From the NCBI GenBank assembly GCA_003134655.1, contig PLBY01000047.1, forward strand, positions 5,620-69,619: 64,000 bases of DNA. The letters run 5' to 3'. Both the position numbers and the translations under genes were made by a program. Positions 7,386 through 17,949 of the stretch are shown here, one piece after another. Each line of letters starts with the position of its first letter. Within the stretch, counting starts at the first letter, position 1. Source of the DNA: Acidobacteriaceae bacterium. GTDB lineage: Bacteria > Acidobacteriota > Terriglobia > Terriglobales > Acidobacteriaceae. The notes under the pieces are model-generated. The model saw only the letters and a program-made list of their open reading frames with translations. It was not told the origin of the DNA and did no database searches.

Positions 7386-8285
7386 ATGGTTATCATGGTT
7401 GGGTTGAATACGCTTCTGATTACAGGCGCTTCCGGACGTGTCGGACGACGTACTGCTGTATTGCTGACGCAAGAAGGATATAGTTTGCGCCTGATGACTC
7501 GCACTCCAGGACAAGCGCCAAAACTGGATGGTACGGAGTTAGTTCGCGGCGACTTCGCCGAGTCGGCAACTCTGGATGGCGCCTTCGCGGGCGTGTCCGC
7601 CGCGCTGGTGGTCTCGGGGTCTGGCAAGCCTGGCGAACGAGCGCGACTGCACCGGAATGCGTTCGAAGCCGCCGCGCGGGCACGCGTGAAACACCTCGTG
7701 TATTTGTCGCTCCAGGGAGCATCTCCAACTTCGAAGTACCCCTTTTCTCGCGATCACTTTCTGAGCGAGCAGTACCTTGCAGCGACCGGTCTTCCGTATA
7801 CCGTACTTCGAAACGCATTCTATGTGGATATGTTTCTAGACAAGTTCGATGTCGATGGAGTGATGCTCGGTCCGGCGAAAGAGACGCGCGGCGCCTTCGT
7901 TTCCCGCGAGGACGCTGCGCGGACTGCGGCTGCAGTGCTGGCGGATCCGCCGGGTGGTACGCATGATGTTACCGGGCGCGAATCGCTGAGCCTTGACGAT
8001 GTGGCCCGTCGTTTCTCTGCCCTGACCCACCGGCCGCTTCGCTACCAGGCAGAGTCCGCTAAATCCGCACGCGACCGATTGTGCAAACGGGAGCCGCCCT
8101 CGTGGCGCGTCGATCTATCCGTAGGATGGTTTGAGGCGATCGCTGCCGGGGAGTTGGAACACACCAGCAACGCGGTTTTCCGTTTCACCGGAAAGAAGCC
8201 GATGAACCTGGAAGAGTATTTCACCTTGTTCCCCGAACTGTTGCAATCGTTCCGGCGAGCGCAGGATCACGCTTCAGGAAGCTGA
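7386..8285 (+). CDS. NmrA-like NAD(P)-binding protein
   Basis: A 299-residue atypical short-chain dehydrogenase of the NmrA/TIGR03649 type. The nucleotide motif ITGASGRVGRRTA sits near residues 10-22, SLQGA follows the central strands, and the family phrase LPYTVLRNAFYVDMF lies mid-protein. The usual catalytic Tyr-x-x-x-Lys is not obvious, as is common in NmrA proteins, which may act as redox sensors or as reductases. The frame is open from 7245 but conserved sequence begins at the ATG pair 7386/7395. The gene stands alone between two stretches of decayed DNA, and its role is unknown. Confidence 0.75.
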   Translation: MVIMVGLNTLLITGASGRVGRRTAVLLTQEGYSLRLMTRTPGQAPKLDGTELVRGDFAESATLDGAFAGVSAALVVSGSGKPGERARLHRNAFEAAARARVKHLVYLSLQGASPTSKYPFSRDHFLSEQYLAATGLPYTVLRNAFYVDMFLDKFDVDGVMLGPAKETRGAFVSREDAARTAAAVLADPPGGTHDVTGRESLSLDDVARRFSALTHRPLRYQAESAKSARDRLCKREPPSWRVDLSVGWFEAIAAGELEHTSNAVFRFTGKKPMNLEEYFTLFPELLQSFRRAQDHASGS

Positions 8286-8597
8286 CAGCTGGGATGCGTG
8301 CTACCACACCCGAAATAATAGTTTGCCCAAGCTGGAACAATGCAAACATGGTGGTGACTCCTCTCTTCGTCCCATGCAAGCGAGCCTCGCCCGCATGGGT
8401 CGTATAAACAAAGTGGAAATACTTGTTCAGAAGGGGCGGTCGGTCCGACACCGCACCCTAGGGAATCGCTGAACAAGTAATCTTCCCAGCGAAGCGAAGA
8501 GCAACAGACCGGGGTAGCCGGTGATTTGATTCTGCCCGCGAGGCATGCCGTTTGCTTTTGCCCCGCGCTGCGGACGGTGCAGCAGCTTCGTGGGGCG
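8286..8597. other. Intergenic, no gene seen
   Basis: No convincing coding frame. This is probably the 3' flank of the transposase remnant at 8598-8753, and an insertion-sequence end may lie near 8460-8480, but I cannot define a terminal inverted repeat. Confidence 0.4.
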
Positions 8598-8753
8598 CTA
8601 CACCGCTGGCGTACACAGCAGTCGCTTGCGTGCCAGGAACAGATTCACCAGCGCGCAAGTCACAAACGGGCGGTTCGCATTCTTGTCCAGTCCGCGATAG
8701 CGTACCTTCACGAGCCCGAACTTGAGTTTCAGCACACCAAACACGTGTTCCAC
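8598..8753 (-). pseudogene. IS5-type transposase C-terminal remnant
   Basis: Read on the minus strand from 8753 the sequence gives VEHVFGVLKLKFGLVKVRYR, GLDKNANRPFVTCALVNLFL and ARKRLL, then a stop at 8598. This is the C-terminal end of DDE transposases of the IS5/DDE_Tnp_1 group, including the glutamate of the E-x-x-F signature. The codon before the match is a stop, and all upstream transposase sequence is missing. The break coincides with the start of the PAS-like fragment on the other strand, so the deletion endpoint sits at about 8753. Confidence 0.7.
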
Positions 8754-8942
8754 TCAGGCCGTCAGAACGTCGCCGAGTTCTGGATCAACTTTCAGAACAA
8801 GTTCGTACACATCCGCTATTTCGCTGTTCGTAACGACGAAGGCAAGTATTTGGGCACGGTGGAACTCACTCAGGATTTAGCGCCGCTTCGTCAACTCTCT
8901 GGGGTCCACCGACATCCACTAAACCTGGAGAACCCGAGCTAA
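8754..8942 (+). pseudogene. DUF438-type PAS domain fragment
   Basis: The plus strand from 8754 encodes SGRQNVAEFWINFQNKFVHI, RYFAVRNDEGKYLGTVELTQ and DLAPLRQLSG. This matches the C-terminal PAS-like segment of DUF438/hemerythrin-associated proteins, whose usual wording is close to DVAEFWIQMGGKFIHIRYFAVRD. Everything N-terminal is replaced by the opposite-strand transposase tail ending at 8753. It is a truncated remnant, and no start codon of its own is apparent. Confidence 0.6.
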
Positions 8943-9138
8943 ACCGTCTAACAAGTGTTTTGCGCGAATACTCTTTCGGTTCTTTGGCGTTTGTTCCTTG
9001 CCACGCCAGACCGAACGGAGATCGTGACAGCAAGCGCGGCATCATTAGCGGTACCCGTTTTCATGGAGCTACTTAATGGATACAATATGCAATCGCCATA
9101 CCTAATTCTTGCACTACCAACCTCTGCGGATTGAACAC
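8943..9138 (+). promoter_or_regulatory. Leader of the APC transporter gene
   Basis: No gene. An AT-richer patch includes TACAAT (9081-9086), a possible -10 element about 50 bp before the chosen start at 9139. No clear -35 partner was found. Confidence 0.25.
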
Positions 9139-10718
9139 ATGAACCGGGAAGCCGACTCGTCAGGCTCGGAAACTACGCATCAAAACCCGCGCAAGTTCGC
9201 GCTCGGATTGAACCTATTCGATTCAACGATGTTTGTGGTGGGAGCGATGATCGGCTCGGGCATCTTTATTGTTCCCGCCGAGATGGCCCGTAACGTCGGA
9301 AGCGCGGGCTGGCTCTTGGTGGCATGGGGAGTGGCGGGAGTGCTCACGATTGCAGGCGCCTTGTGCTACGGAGAACTCTCGGCCATGATGCCGCAAGCCG
9401 GAGGCATGTATGTCTACCTTCGCGAAGCGTACTCGCCGCTTTGGGGATTTCTGTACGGCTGGACATTATTCTCTGTCATCGAAACAGGGACGATTGCAGC
9501 CGTCGCGGTTGCATTCGCACGATTCTCCGGCTTGTTGTGGCCTTTCGTGTCCGAGGACAGATACCTGGTTCCTCCGGTCCGCCTCTCTACTCATTACGCC
9601 CTCTCGCTATCGACAGCGCAGTTCCTGGCAATTGGGATCATCTTTTTTCTCACCTTCAGCAATACTCTAGGACTCCGTTACGGAAAGCTCATCCAGAATG
9701 TATTTACGATCGCCAAAACCGTAGCACTGGCCGGCCTGATCGTGCTGGGCATTTTCTATGGGCGTACAGCCTCCGTGGTTTCGGAAAACTTCAGCGCGCC
9801 TTGGCATCCGACTGGAATCGTTTCTCTGGGCCGGGGACTGGACGCAACCACAATGTGGGGATTGTTCGTCGCCATCTGCCTCAGTCAGACTGGCTCGCTG
9901 TTCTCGGCTGACTCGTGGCACAACATTGCTTTCGCCGCAGCTGAGGTGAAAAGGGCGGAACGCAATGTCACCCTCGCCATGGTGATCGGCGCCACGCTGG
10001 TTATCACCCTTTACATCCTTGCGAATGTGGCCTACCTGTTCACGCTTCCCCTGTCGGCGATCCAACACGCTCCCGCGGACCGCGTGGGAACCGCAACCTT
10101 GCGAGCCATCTTTCCCGGAGCCGGATCAGTAGTGATGGCAGTCGCCATTATGATCTCGACTTTTGGCACCATTAATGCGCTCACCCTGACCGGAGCGCGC
10201 GTCTACTACGCAATGGCCCGCCAGAGACTGTTCTTCCCTTTCGCCGGAAAACTCAACGCTGCGAATGTCTCCGCGTTTCTCTCGTCCTCCAGGGATTATG
10301 GGCCGCCATCCTGGTGCTGCCGCGCACTTATGAGCCGGCAACTCAATCTTGGGGAAACCTATATAGCAACCTGCTCGAATACGTCATCTCCGCGGCATTG
10401 ATCTTCTATGTGCTGACTGTGGGAGGGGTATTCCGCCTGCGTTTCAAGCGGCCGGAGGCGCCGCGCCCTTATCGCACGCTGGGATATCCATTCGTGCCGG
10501 CTTTCTATATTCTTGCGGCTAGCGTCATCCTCGTTGTGCTTTTCGTGCATCGGCCCTCAACGACGTGGCCGGGATTGCTGATCGTGTTCCTCGGAATTCC
10601 GATCTACCTGCTAATCCGCGGAGCAGGACGGACCCGAAGCCTACAGGCTCATTCTCCTCAGACGCCGAAAGTAGAAAGCAAGAGAATTGAGCCGACCTTG
10701 GAGGACTTCGAAGGTTGA
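9139..10718 (+). pseudogene. APC-family amino acid transporter, single-base frameshift
   Basis: An amino acid/polyamine/organocation permease with about 12 membrane segments. The N-terminal FVVGAMIGSGIFIVPAEMAR is the substrate-binding helix signature. The reading frame holds to about 10275 (ARQRLFFPFAGKLNAANVSA) and then continues in another frame as VSLVLQGLWAAILVLPRTYE through the last segments and a C-terminal tail ending at 10718. Joining the parts needs one base inserted between GCG (10273-10275) and TTT. All else is intact, so this is either a very recent inactivation or an assembly error. The start at 9139 is chosen by homology; 9109 (TTG) is possible. The gene stands alone, and substrate specificity cannot be told. 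Confidence 0.8.
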
Positions 10719-10738
10719 CAGAATTGAAGTCATCTTTC

Positions 10739-12988
10739 CTAGCGTGGATTTGTTGTCATTGAGGCGCGATGTCCAGTTGTCGTTTCCCAGTAGTCGATCC
10801 ATCTCTGTCGAATTTGATTTGCGCGCTCGACAAGATCGTGGCTTGGACTTTGCCCGTGCTCGACCACGATGACAAATCCGGTATTGAACTTCCTTTGCGA
10901 GTGATCAACATCCGGTAAGCGTGGTCCTTCAGCCGCAATCACGTCTTGAATCGTCACCTTCGTTCGATCCGCCTTGAAGATGGGGCGTTCACGCGCATCT
11001 TTACCAGCGGGCACGAGGTTTTTCAGGATGAAGAAGTCCGGCACCTCTACGGCCGAGATCAAGCCCATCAGGTACAAGTCGAGATAGGAATAGCCCGTGG
11101 CAGGCACGTAATAGTCATCATCGAGTTGGGTGTAGGATCCATCGAAGTTGTCCTGCCAGACGCCCCCTCCCATGGCAGATGCCTCGGTGGGCCGCTGGTA
11201 GGGGAATGCAACCGGCGCATGCAGCCCTCGCGCCCAATGGACAGGGCCCAACGGAACTGTTTCACCACTTACTTTCGCAGAGACAAACGCAGCCCAGCGA
11301 TGGCCCATCTCATGCCCGAGCTGCGACATCGCGTAGTTGTAGGGCAGCATCTTTCTCTCCGGTGAACTTTCTGCCAGTTGGTGCGAGTACGCAGTGATGT
11401 CGTGATCGCCTCCCACCGGGGCTCCCTCGGGTGGGCGTTCCTGCATTTGGTTGGAACCAACATATACCGGCTGTACATATCCCCACTGAAATCGCCCTTG
11501 GGTGCAGTAGCTCGCAAGATCATGTTGTGGCGCCCCGACCCCGCTCACATTCCCGGCTACCGGCCCGTCGCTGGGAGTACCCGCTTCCTGGTTATCGATG
11601 CGGAAATCCGAGTAGTAAGCCAGAAAATCGAACTTGTCGCCAAGCTCCTTGATCACTGTGCAGGAGAGATCCTGTGGTTTGGGCAGTGCAAGGAAATGGA
11701 ACGATTCGTATACGACCGGAAATGGACCGTCCTTGCGGGTCAAGGACGAAAGGTGAACCTCGGGATTGCGAATTCCTGACAAGCGAACCACATGAGGAGG
11801 CATCCGCTCAATCGCCCCATGATTTCCAGGCGCAACGACGTCAGCGAATACGGCAATTTTATCCACTCCGCGAAGCTCTGCCGGCAGTATCCCCTGCAGC
11901 GTGACTGTATTTCCGGTGGCCTTCACCTTTCGCAATACGCCAGCTCCGAATGCAATGTACTTCGTCGACGCGCGCCGGCGCAGCTGAATTCCTTGAACTG
12001 TCCAAACCAATGCCGACCGGGCTGCATCGGCGGTGGTGGGAAGCGGTTGGTGCGCATCAAAAAAGATGCGGTACGCAAGGCCGTCCACTCCTGGATCACC
12101 CTCCGGCACTACCGGTCCGCGCGTCTCGAACGTGACCTTCAGAACGACACCATCAATGACCGAGAGCTTGAGATTCCGGACATCCAGATGCGCAGCCACC
12201 TCGGGATGCGGTTCGGCACTGAAGGCCGCCAAAACCTTTTCCGCGCCTGATAGTGCAGGGTAGACACCGACAATGGCATCTCTCGCGGCGAGTTCCTTGT
12301 ATGACATCTCAATCGATCCATTGCGATAAAGCACGGCCTGAAACCAGTTGATCGTTTTGAACCAAGTAAAGTCCTGGATATTCCCGAACGGCTCCGTGAG
12401 ATCCCATGTAATGACCACACGATCTGCCAACTCTTTGACGTAATGAGGCCCTGACATCCGAGGCTTAAAAAAAACGCAGATCGCTGGGGCGCTATCGATC
12501 AGTGTCCCGGCCGCCTCGGCCAACGGCTCAAATCGACCGATCGACACTCCTCCTTCGCTCCGCTCTCCGCGCTCAGAATCCTGATCCTTTTCTCGGTTGC
12601 CGAAGCTGATCGAGCCTGTTTTGCCCACGAGAAACGAATTCCACTGCTGACCGGAGAATGGAAAGTCAAACTGGAGGAGAGTAACCTCAGCACCGGCGGT
12701 TTCTGGGCCGAAGTCTGAATCCCAGCGCAGGGGCCCACTCTCGACGCGATAGCCCGAACGCTCTGGAGTAAAGCGCAGCGTGCGGCCGACGAGATCGAAC
12801 TGGTTGGCTTTCCCCAGTGCGTTTTCATCCAATTCCATGATGATCAGGTCGCCACTCGTCGAGACCTTGCCGATCGAGTGCCCTGCTTCAAGCTCTTCCT
12901 CTTGGGTGTAGGACCGGCCTGAACAAAGAAAAAGGCCACATAAGAACAGAATTCCGCTTCGCAGGAAACAGCTGGAGCACTTGTGCAT
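10739..12988 (-). CDS. Secreted HEMGH-motif metalloprotease-like protein
   Basis: A 749-residue exported protein. The ATG at 12988 is preferred over 13018 because GAGG lies five bases upstream and it directly starts a Sec signal (MHKCSSCFLRSG, then a leucine-rich core). The N-terminal 400 residues look like beta-rich domains that I do not recognise. At about residues 556-563 lies LGHEMGHRW, a zinc-peptidase HExxH motif. About 80 residues later SYLDLYLMGL occurs, a phrase common after the active site in related secreted acidobacterial proteins. The third zinc ligand is not certain. Function is probably extracellular proteolysis, but no substrate can be assigned. It is divergent from the BNR protein at 13112 and shares an AT-rich promoter region. 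Confidence 0.7.
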   Translation of the reverse strand: MHKCSSCFLRSGILFLCGLFLCSGRSYTQEEELEAGHSIGKVSTSGDLIIMELDENALGKANQFDLVGRTLRFTPERSGYRVESGPLRWDSDFGPETAGAEVTLLQFDFPFSGQQWNSFLVGKTGSISFGNREKDQDSERGERSEGGVSIGRFEPLAEAAGTLIDSAPAICVFFKPRMSGPHYVKELADRVVITWDLTEPFGNIQDFTWFKTINWFQAVLYRNGSIEMSYKELAARDAIVGVYPALSGAEKVLAAFSAEPHPEVAAHLDVRNLKLSVIDGVVLKVTFETRGPVVPEGDPGVDGLAYRIFFDAHQPLPTTADAARSALVWTVQGIQLRRRASTKYIAFGAGVLRKVKATGNTVTLQGILPAELRGVDKIAVFADVVAPGNHGAIERMPPHVVRLSGIRNPEVHLSSLTRKDGPFPVVYESFHFLALPKPQDLSCTVIKELGDKFDFLAYYSDFRIDNQEAGTPSDGPVAGNVSGVGAPQHDLASYCTQGRFQWGYVQPVYVGSNQMQERPPEGAPVGGDHDITAYSHQLAESSPERKMLPYNYAMSQLGHEMGHRWAAFVSAKVSGETVPLGPVHWARGLHAPVAFPYQRPTEASAMGGGVWQDNFDGSYTQLDDDYYVPATGYSYLDLYLMGLISAVEVPDFFILKNLVPAGKDARERPIFKADRTKVTIQDVIAAEGPRLPDVDHSQRKFNTGFVIVVEHGQSPSHDLVERANQIRQRWIDYWETTTGHRASMTTNPR

Positions 12989-13035
12989 GTGACCTCGGGG
13001 GTGATCGAAAAAGATCAAGGATGCCTTTGCGGCGT

Positions 13036-13056
13036 CTTATATGTTATATACAATAT
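13036..13056. promoter_or_regulatory. AT-rich divergent promoter region
   Basis: Between the divergent starts at 12988 and 13112 is a sharp AT-rich tract containing TATACAAT (13047-13054), with A/T runs on both strands that could give -10 elements each way. A clear -35 was not found. Near-dyad symmetry around the tract could also bind a regulator. Confidence 0.35.
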
Positions 13057-13111
13057 CCTGCTTGTTAAAGCCCAAGCCACAAGAGTTAGCTGAGGTTCTT
13101 TGGAAAAAGAT

Positions 13112-14494
13112 ATGCCTTCTAAGTTCGCCATTGCGGTAGGCGTGTTGCTTACGAGCGCGAGCGGGTTTGCGCAATCTCTTCCCGCAGCGCCACACCGCCG
13201 AATTGTGACCGTGTCACCTGCCGAGACTCGAGGTAACGAACCCTCGATCGCCGTAAATTTCAACAACGCGAACCAAGTGGTGGCAGCATTTCAGCCAGCG
13301 GCAATCGCATACTCCAGCGACGGCGGACAAACATTTGCTGTTGCCGAACTTCCTGCGATTGAAGGCTGGAGAGGCGGCGGCGACGTGTCGGTTGCGTTCG
13401 ACAACAAGGACCGCGTTTATCTCGCTACGTTGCACTTCGATAAGCTCGGTAGCGCCTCTTACTGGGCACACGGCGCGGGAAAAAACGGCATCTTCGTGCG
13501 CCGGTCGGTCGATGGCGGCAGGACCTGGGACAAGAATGCCGCGGTGGTGAAGGCATTCCAGGGTAACGAACCCAACCTCGAGTTTGAGGACATGCCGCGC
13601 GTGTTTGCGGATGCCCGTCCTCACAGTCCCTACGCCGGCAACGTCTACGTCGGCTGGATCGAGTGGCAACTCGATCAATCGATCATATTGTTCACGCGCT
13701 CCACTGACGGAGGACAGACTTTCACATCGCCGATCCGCATCAGCACGCATGCAGGCCTACCGCGTGACGACAACGGCGGCCTGGTAGGTTTTGTGGGAAC
13801 TGTTGGGGCTGACGGCACTATCTATGCCATCTGGAATGATGGCAGCACAATCACTTTCACAGAGTCGCACGATGGCGGTCGGACATTTGCCCCCTCGCGC
13901 GCAGTCGTGGATGTGGCGCCGCCATATTTCGGAGGTGCCGGAGGCATCCCGGGAGTGTCTCGTGCCATGGGTTTCCCGCAGATCGCGGTGGATGGGCGCG
14001 AAGGCAAACAGGGCGGAACTCTGTACCTGGTATGGAGCGATTACCACAACGGCGATGTCGACGTGTTCGGCGTATCCTCCACAGACCACGGCCGCACTTG
14101 GTCCAAGCCGGTGCGGGTGAACACCGACGCGATTCATAACGGCATTGATCAGTTTTTCCAATGGCTGGCCGTCGACCCAGTCACGGGCGATGTGTATGTG
14201 CAGTTTTACGATCGCCGCGACGACCCGGCCAATCGCAAGACGGGCTTCACCCTCGCGCGTTCCACCGATGAAGGGAAGACGTTTAGAAATTACGCCTGGG
14301 CCGAGATCCCGTTTGAAAGCCAACAGCCAGCTTTCCTGGGAGATTACACGTGGTTGACGGCATACAACCACAAGGTATACGGCGCATGGACCGAAGCGCT
14401 GCCCGCAGCCGAGCCGCCGGCGAATGCCGAGCACAGGCGTGGGCCCGGCACCGCGGTGCGTGTCGGCTTCGCGGATTTCTCCGACACGCAATAA
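13112..14494 (+). CDS. Secreted BNR-repeat (sialidase-fold) protein
   Basis: A 460-residue exported beta-propeller. The signal peptide MPSKFAIAVGVLLTSASGFA starts at the ATG at 13112. Asp-box (BNR) repeats are visible as SSDGGQTF, SVDGGRTWD, STDGGQTF, SHDGGRTF, STDHGRTWSK and STDEGKTF. The catalytic arginine triad of true sialidases is not evident, so this may be a carbohydrate- or protein-binding propeller rather than an enzyme. It precedes the VPS10-type protein by 60 bp in the same direction, and the two probably form a transcription unit. Confidence 0.75.
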   Translation: MPSKFAIAVGVLLTSASGFAQSLPAAPHRRIVTVSPAETRGNEPSIAVNFNNANQVVAAFQPAAIAYSSDGGQTFAVAELPAIEGWRGGGDVSVAFDNKDRVYLATLHFDKLGSASYWAHGAGKNGIFVRRSVDGGRTWDKNAAVVKAFQGNEPNLEFEDMPRVFADARPHSPYAGNVYVGWIEWQLDQSIILFTRSTDGGQTFTSPIRISTHAGLPRDDNGGLVGFVGTVGADGTIYAIWNDGSTITFTESHDGGRTFAPSRAVVDVAPPYFGGAGGIPGVSRAMGFPQIAVDGREGKQGGTLYLVWSDYHNGDVDVFGVSSTDHGRTWSKPVRVNTDAIHNGIDQFFQWLAVDPVTGDVYVQFYDRRDDPANRKTGFTLARSTDEGKTFRNYAWAEIPFESQQPAFLGDYTWLTAYNHKVYGAWTEALPAAEPPANAEHRRGPGTAVRVGFADFSDTQ

Positions 14495-14554
14495 TCGGTC
14501 TGCGTGCCTGCCCAGTTCTGTCAATGCAAGACAATCGGTGGAGGTTTCCCCGCA

Positions 14555-17500
14555 ATGATGAGGAAGAAACTAAAGTTCGGTTTCGCGTGCGTTGCAATCT
14601 TGGGTGGCATGGTCCCGGCAAGAGCCCAGCAACCGGACCCAGCTGAGGAAGGCCAGTTGCGCTTCCGCTTCGTAGGCCCGAAGGTCGGGAATCGCATTGC
14701 GGCCGTCGCCGGCGTACCGGGCGATTCGAGTACCTATTACGCGGGAGCCGCTTCAGGCGGAGTCTGGAAATCAACGGATGGAGGCAATCGTTGGGCGCCG
14801 ATTTTCGATAAGCAACCCGTGGCGGCGATCGGCGCTCTCGCTGTGGCCCCTTCCGATACGAGTACGGTGTGGGCGGGAACTGGCGAGGCGTGGATGATCC
14901 GCGACACCGACGTGATGGGCAACGGGATTTACAAATCAACCGATGCCGGCAAAACTTGGACCAACATGGGGCTGCAGGAAACCGGCCGGATTGGGCGCGT
15001 CGTCGTCCATCCATCTGATCCCAACATAGTATTCGTCTGCGCTTTGGGGCGCGCCACCGGACCTCAAGCGGAGCGCGGTGTCTTCCGTACCATCGATGGC
15101 GGCCAGCATTGGGAGCGTGTGCTTTTTGCCGGAGAAAACGTGGGTTGTTCCGGATTGTCCATGGATCCGCACAATGCGCGCACTTTATTCGCAGGAATGT
15201 GGCAAGTGGAGATGCACACCTGGGGCGAATTCAGCGGCGGCCCGGGTAGCGGAATCTATGTTTCGCGCGATGGTGGAACAAAATGGACTCGCATTGAGGA
15301 ACATGGCCTGCCAAAGGCGCCTGTCGGCAAGATCGATGTTGCGGTTGCTCCAACCAATTCGAATCGCGTCTTCGCCTTGATTCAGACCAAAAACCAGGGA
15401 TCGGTGTGGAGGTCCGATGATGCAGGAGAACACTGGAAAGTGGTCAATTACCAGCGCGCCTTAGTCGGCCGTGGCGGCTACTACATTCGCATCGCAGTTT
15501 CGACCGGCAGCGATAATGAAGTCTACGTCGCGAACAGTTCCTTCCACCAGTCGCTGGATGCAGGTGAGAATTTTCGCACCGTCCCTTGGGGCGGAGACAC
15601 TCACGACATTTGGATTGATCCCGCCAACCCCGATCGCTTTGTGATCACCGACGATGCGGGCATGCAGATTACTACCGTGCATGGCCGCGGCTTCCACCGT
15701 GTTACTTTGCCGATCGGCCAGATGTACCACGTCGACGTTGACAACCAAGTTCCGTACTACTTCTACAGCAATATGCAGGATGATGGGAACATGCGCGGTC
15801 CCAGCCTTCCAGTAGACTCCCGTGAAACCGGATGGGATCACGCCATGGGTGGTTGCGAATCCGGCTTTACCGTTCCGGATCTGACCGATCCAGACGTGGT
15901 ATGGGCCTCTTGCTACGGGGATACTGTTACCCGCTGGGACGCGCGGAACAAGCATGCACGCTCGGTCAGCCCGTGGATGCATACCCTGGATTCGCCCCCC
16001 AACGAACTCAAGTATCGCTGCCATTGGACGCCGCCACTCGCAATTGATCCCTTCGACCACAACACCGTCTACTACGGCTGCCAGGTGATGTTCAAAACCA
16101 CGAACGCTGGGCAGAGTTGGGCGGTCGTCAGTCCCGACCTATCCACGCAAGACCCGGCCCGCATTGTGTCCTCGGGAGGAATCGTGGGAGACAACCTGGG
16201 GCAGTTCTACGGAGAAGTCATTTTCTCCATCGCGCCTTCCACTGTGCAGAAGGGACTCATCTGGGCTGGCACTAACGACGGCCAGGTTTGGTACACGAAA
16301 GACGGCACCGCAAACTGGGTCAACGTCACCAAAAATATCCCAGCGCTTCCGCCTTGGGGAACAATTACCAGCATCGCGCCTTCGACCTTCGATCCAGCCA
16401 CGGCATACATCAGCGTTGACTTCCACCTTATGGATAATCGTGATCCGTTCATCTATAAGACCGTGGATCTTGGCAAAACCTGGAAACGAATCACCGGTGA
16501 TCTCCCGAAACATCCTTTGTCCTACGTCCGCACGATTACCGAAGACCCCAATTGTGCGGGCCTTCTTTTTGCAGGCACGGGCAATGGCGTCTACTATTCG
16601 CCCGACGACGGCAGCCACTGGATTCCGCTGGATGCAGGTCTACCGCATGCACCCGTAACCCGGGCCGTTGTGCAGAAGAACTTTCATGATTTGGTGGTTT
16701 CCACTTACGGGCGGGGACTCTATATCCTCGACGACATTACGCCTCTGGAACAGTCCGCAAAGAATCGCTCGGAGGCCGCCGTCATTCTGTTCGAGCCGCG
16801 CCAGACATATCGCTTCACTCGGGGCGGCCAGGCGATGCTTAACTTTTCGCTCAAAAGCGCAGCAAAGGATCCTGCCGAGCTGGAAATTTTGAACTCGGAA
16901 GGCAAGACGATCCGAAAACTCGAAACGAAGGGTCGCGCTGGCATGAATCGTGTGAAATGGGATCTTCGCTATGAGCCTCCCCGGTTAGTTGCTCTGCGCA
17001 CTCTGGCCCCCCGACAACCCACACATCTGGGAGGAACCGCGCTTCCGCGACTCCGACTCGCGACCTATCACCCACTGGGGAACCAAGCCAGCCGAAGTTG
17101 GTCCCATCGTGGCTCCTGGTAAATATACTGTGCGTCTGAAAATTGACGGCCAGTCTTACACTCAATCCCTGACGGTGTTGCGCGATCCCCGCTCGTCAGG
17201 GTCCGATGCGGATATCGACTTATCAGTGAAGACTGGGCTCCAAATCTGCGACGATATTAGCCACGTTTCCGATACTGTCAACCAGATCGAATGGCTCCGC
17301 AAGCAACTGGAGGTTATCGAAACGATGCTGCGTCCACCGAAAAAGAAGGAGAAGGAAAAGCCCGACTTCGCGGAAGAAGACGATAACGAAGAACATCCAC
17401 CCGCTCCATCTCAATCATTCGACGGAGGTCAAATAAAGCACAATGCTGACCTTCTGAAAGCCGCGGAAAGCCTGGACGAAAAACTGCAAACGGTCGAGCA

Positions 17501-17816
17501 CAAGTTCGTCTCGCCAGCGCTTACAAACAGCGATGATAAATACTACTCCGAAAGCTACAAGCTTCATCTCAATCTGATCTGGCTTAATGCGGAAGTCGGT
17601 ACGGGAGGCGGCGACGTTGCCGGAGGCGCTGACTTTGCCCCCACCGATACCCAACTCGAGCTACTGAAGGCATTTGGGAGTGAACTGGCCGGCGCGGACG
17701 CTGACTATCAGAAAATTATCAAGACTGATCTTCCCGGTTTTAACCGTTCTCTCGCAGACAGCAACCTCGCTTCGCTGGTCGATCCACTCAACTCCAAACC
17801 ATCGAAGCCGGAATAG
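14555..17816 (+). pseudogene. VPS10/sortilin-type BNR protein, frameshifted at a C6 tract
   Basis: A large exported propeller protein of the VPS10/glycosyl-hydrolase-like family common in Acidobacteriota. The signal peptide starts at the ATG pair 14555/14558 (MRKKLKFGFACVAILGG) with GAGG upstream. Many Asp-box repeats follow, such as STDGGNRW, STDAGKTW, TIDGGQHW, SRDGGTKW and SPDDGSHW. The frame reads to WDLRYEPPRLVALRTLAP and then shifts at six C (17007-17012). Reading on with five C gives DNPHIWEEPRF, SYTQSLTVLRD and the usual acidic C-terminal helical region (GTGGGDVAGGADF) to a stop at 17816. The un-shifted frame stops at 17122. One extra C therefore splits an otherwise intact gene of about 1,087 codons; homopolymer miscounting is as likely as true mutation. 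Confidence 0.8.
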
Positions 17817-17949
17817 TCGCAAGACGTTTGCGCCTGGATAGAAGCTCTAGGCAGGACCCCGGGACATAGTCTTCACCTTGCCAGGCGGAGCGCCATTTTG
17901 AGGTACACAGTGTTGGGCTCGTCAACGCCTTCGGCAGCGTGGTGCCTGT

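Noticed and set aside
8221-8451. Small minus-strand frame next to the transposase remnant
   Set aside because: It shows no family similarity or ribosome site and partly overlaps the end of the NmrA-like gene.
14504-14554. Earlier start for the VPS10-type protein
   Set aside because: The extra residues are not signal-like; the ATG at 14555/14558 follows GAGG and starts a typical signal peptide.
17884-17898. Small hairpin with a few T between the convergent ends at 17816 and 17950
   Set aside because: The stem is only about four base pairs, too weak to call a terminator.
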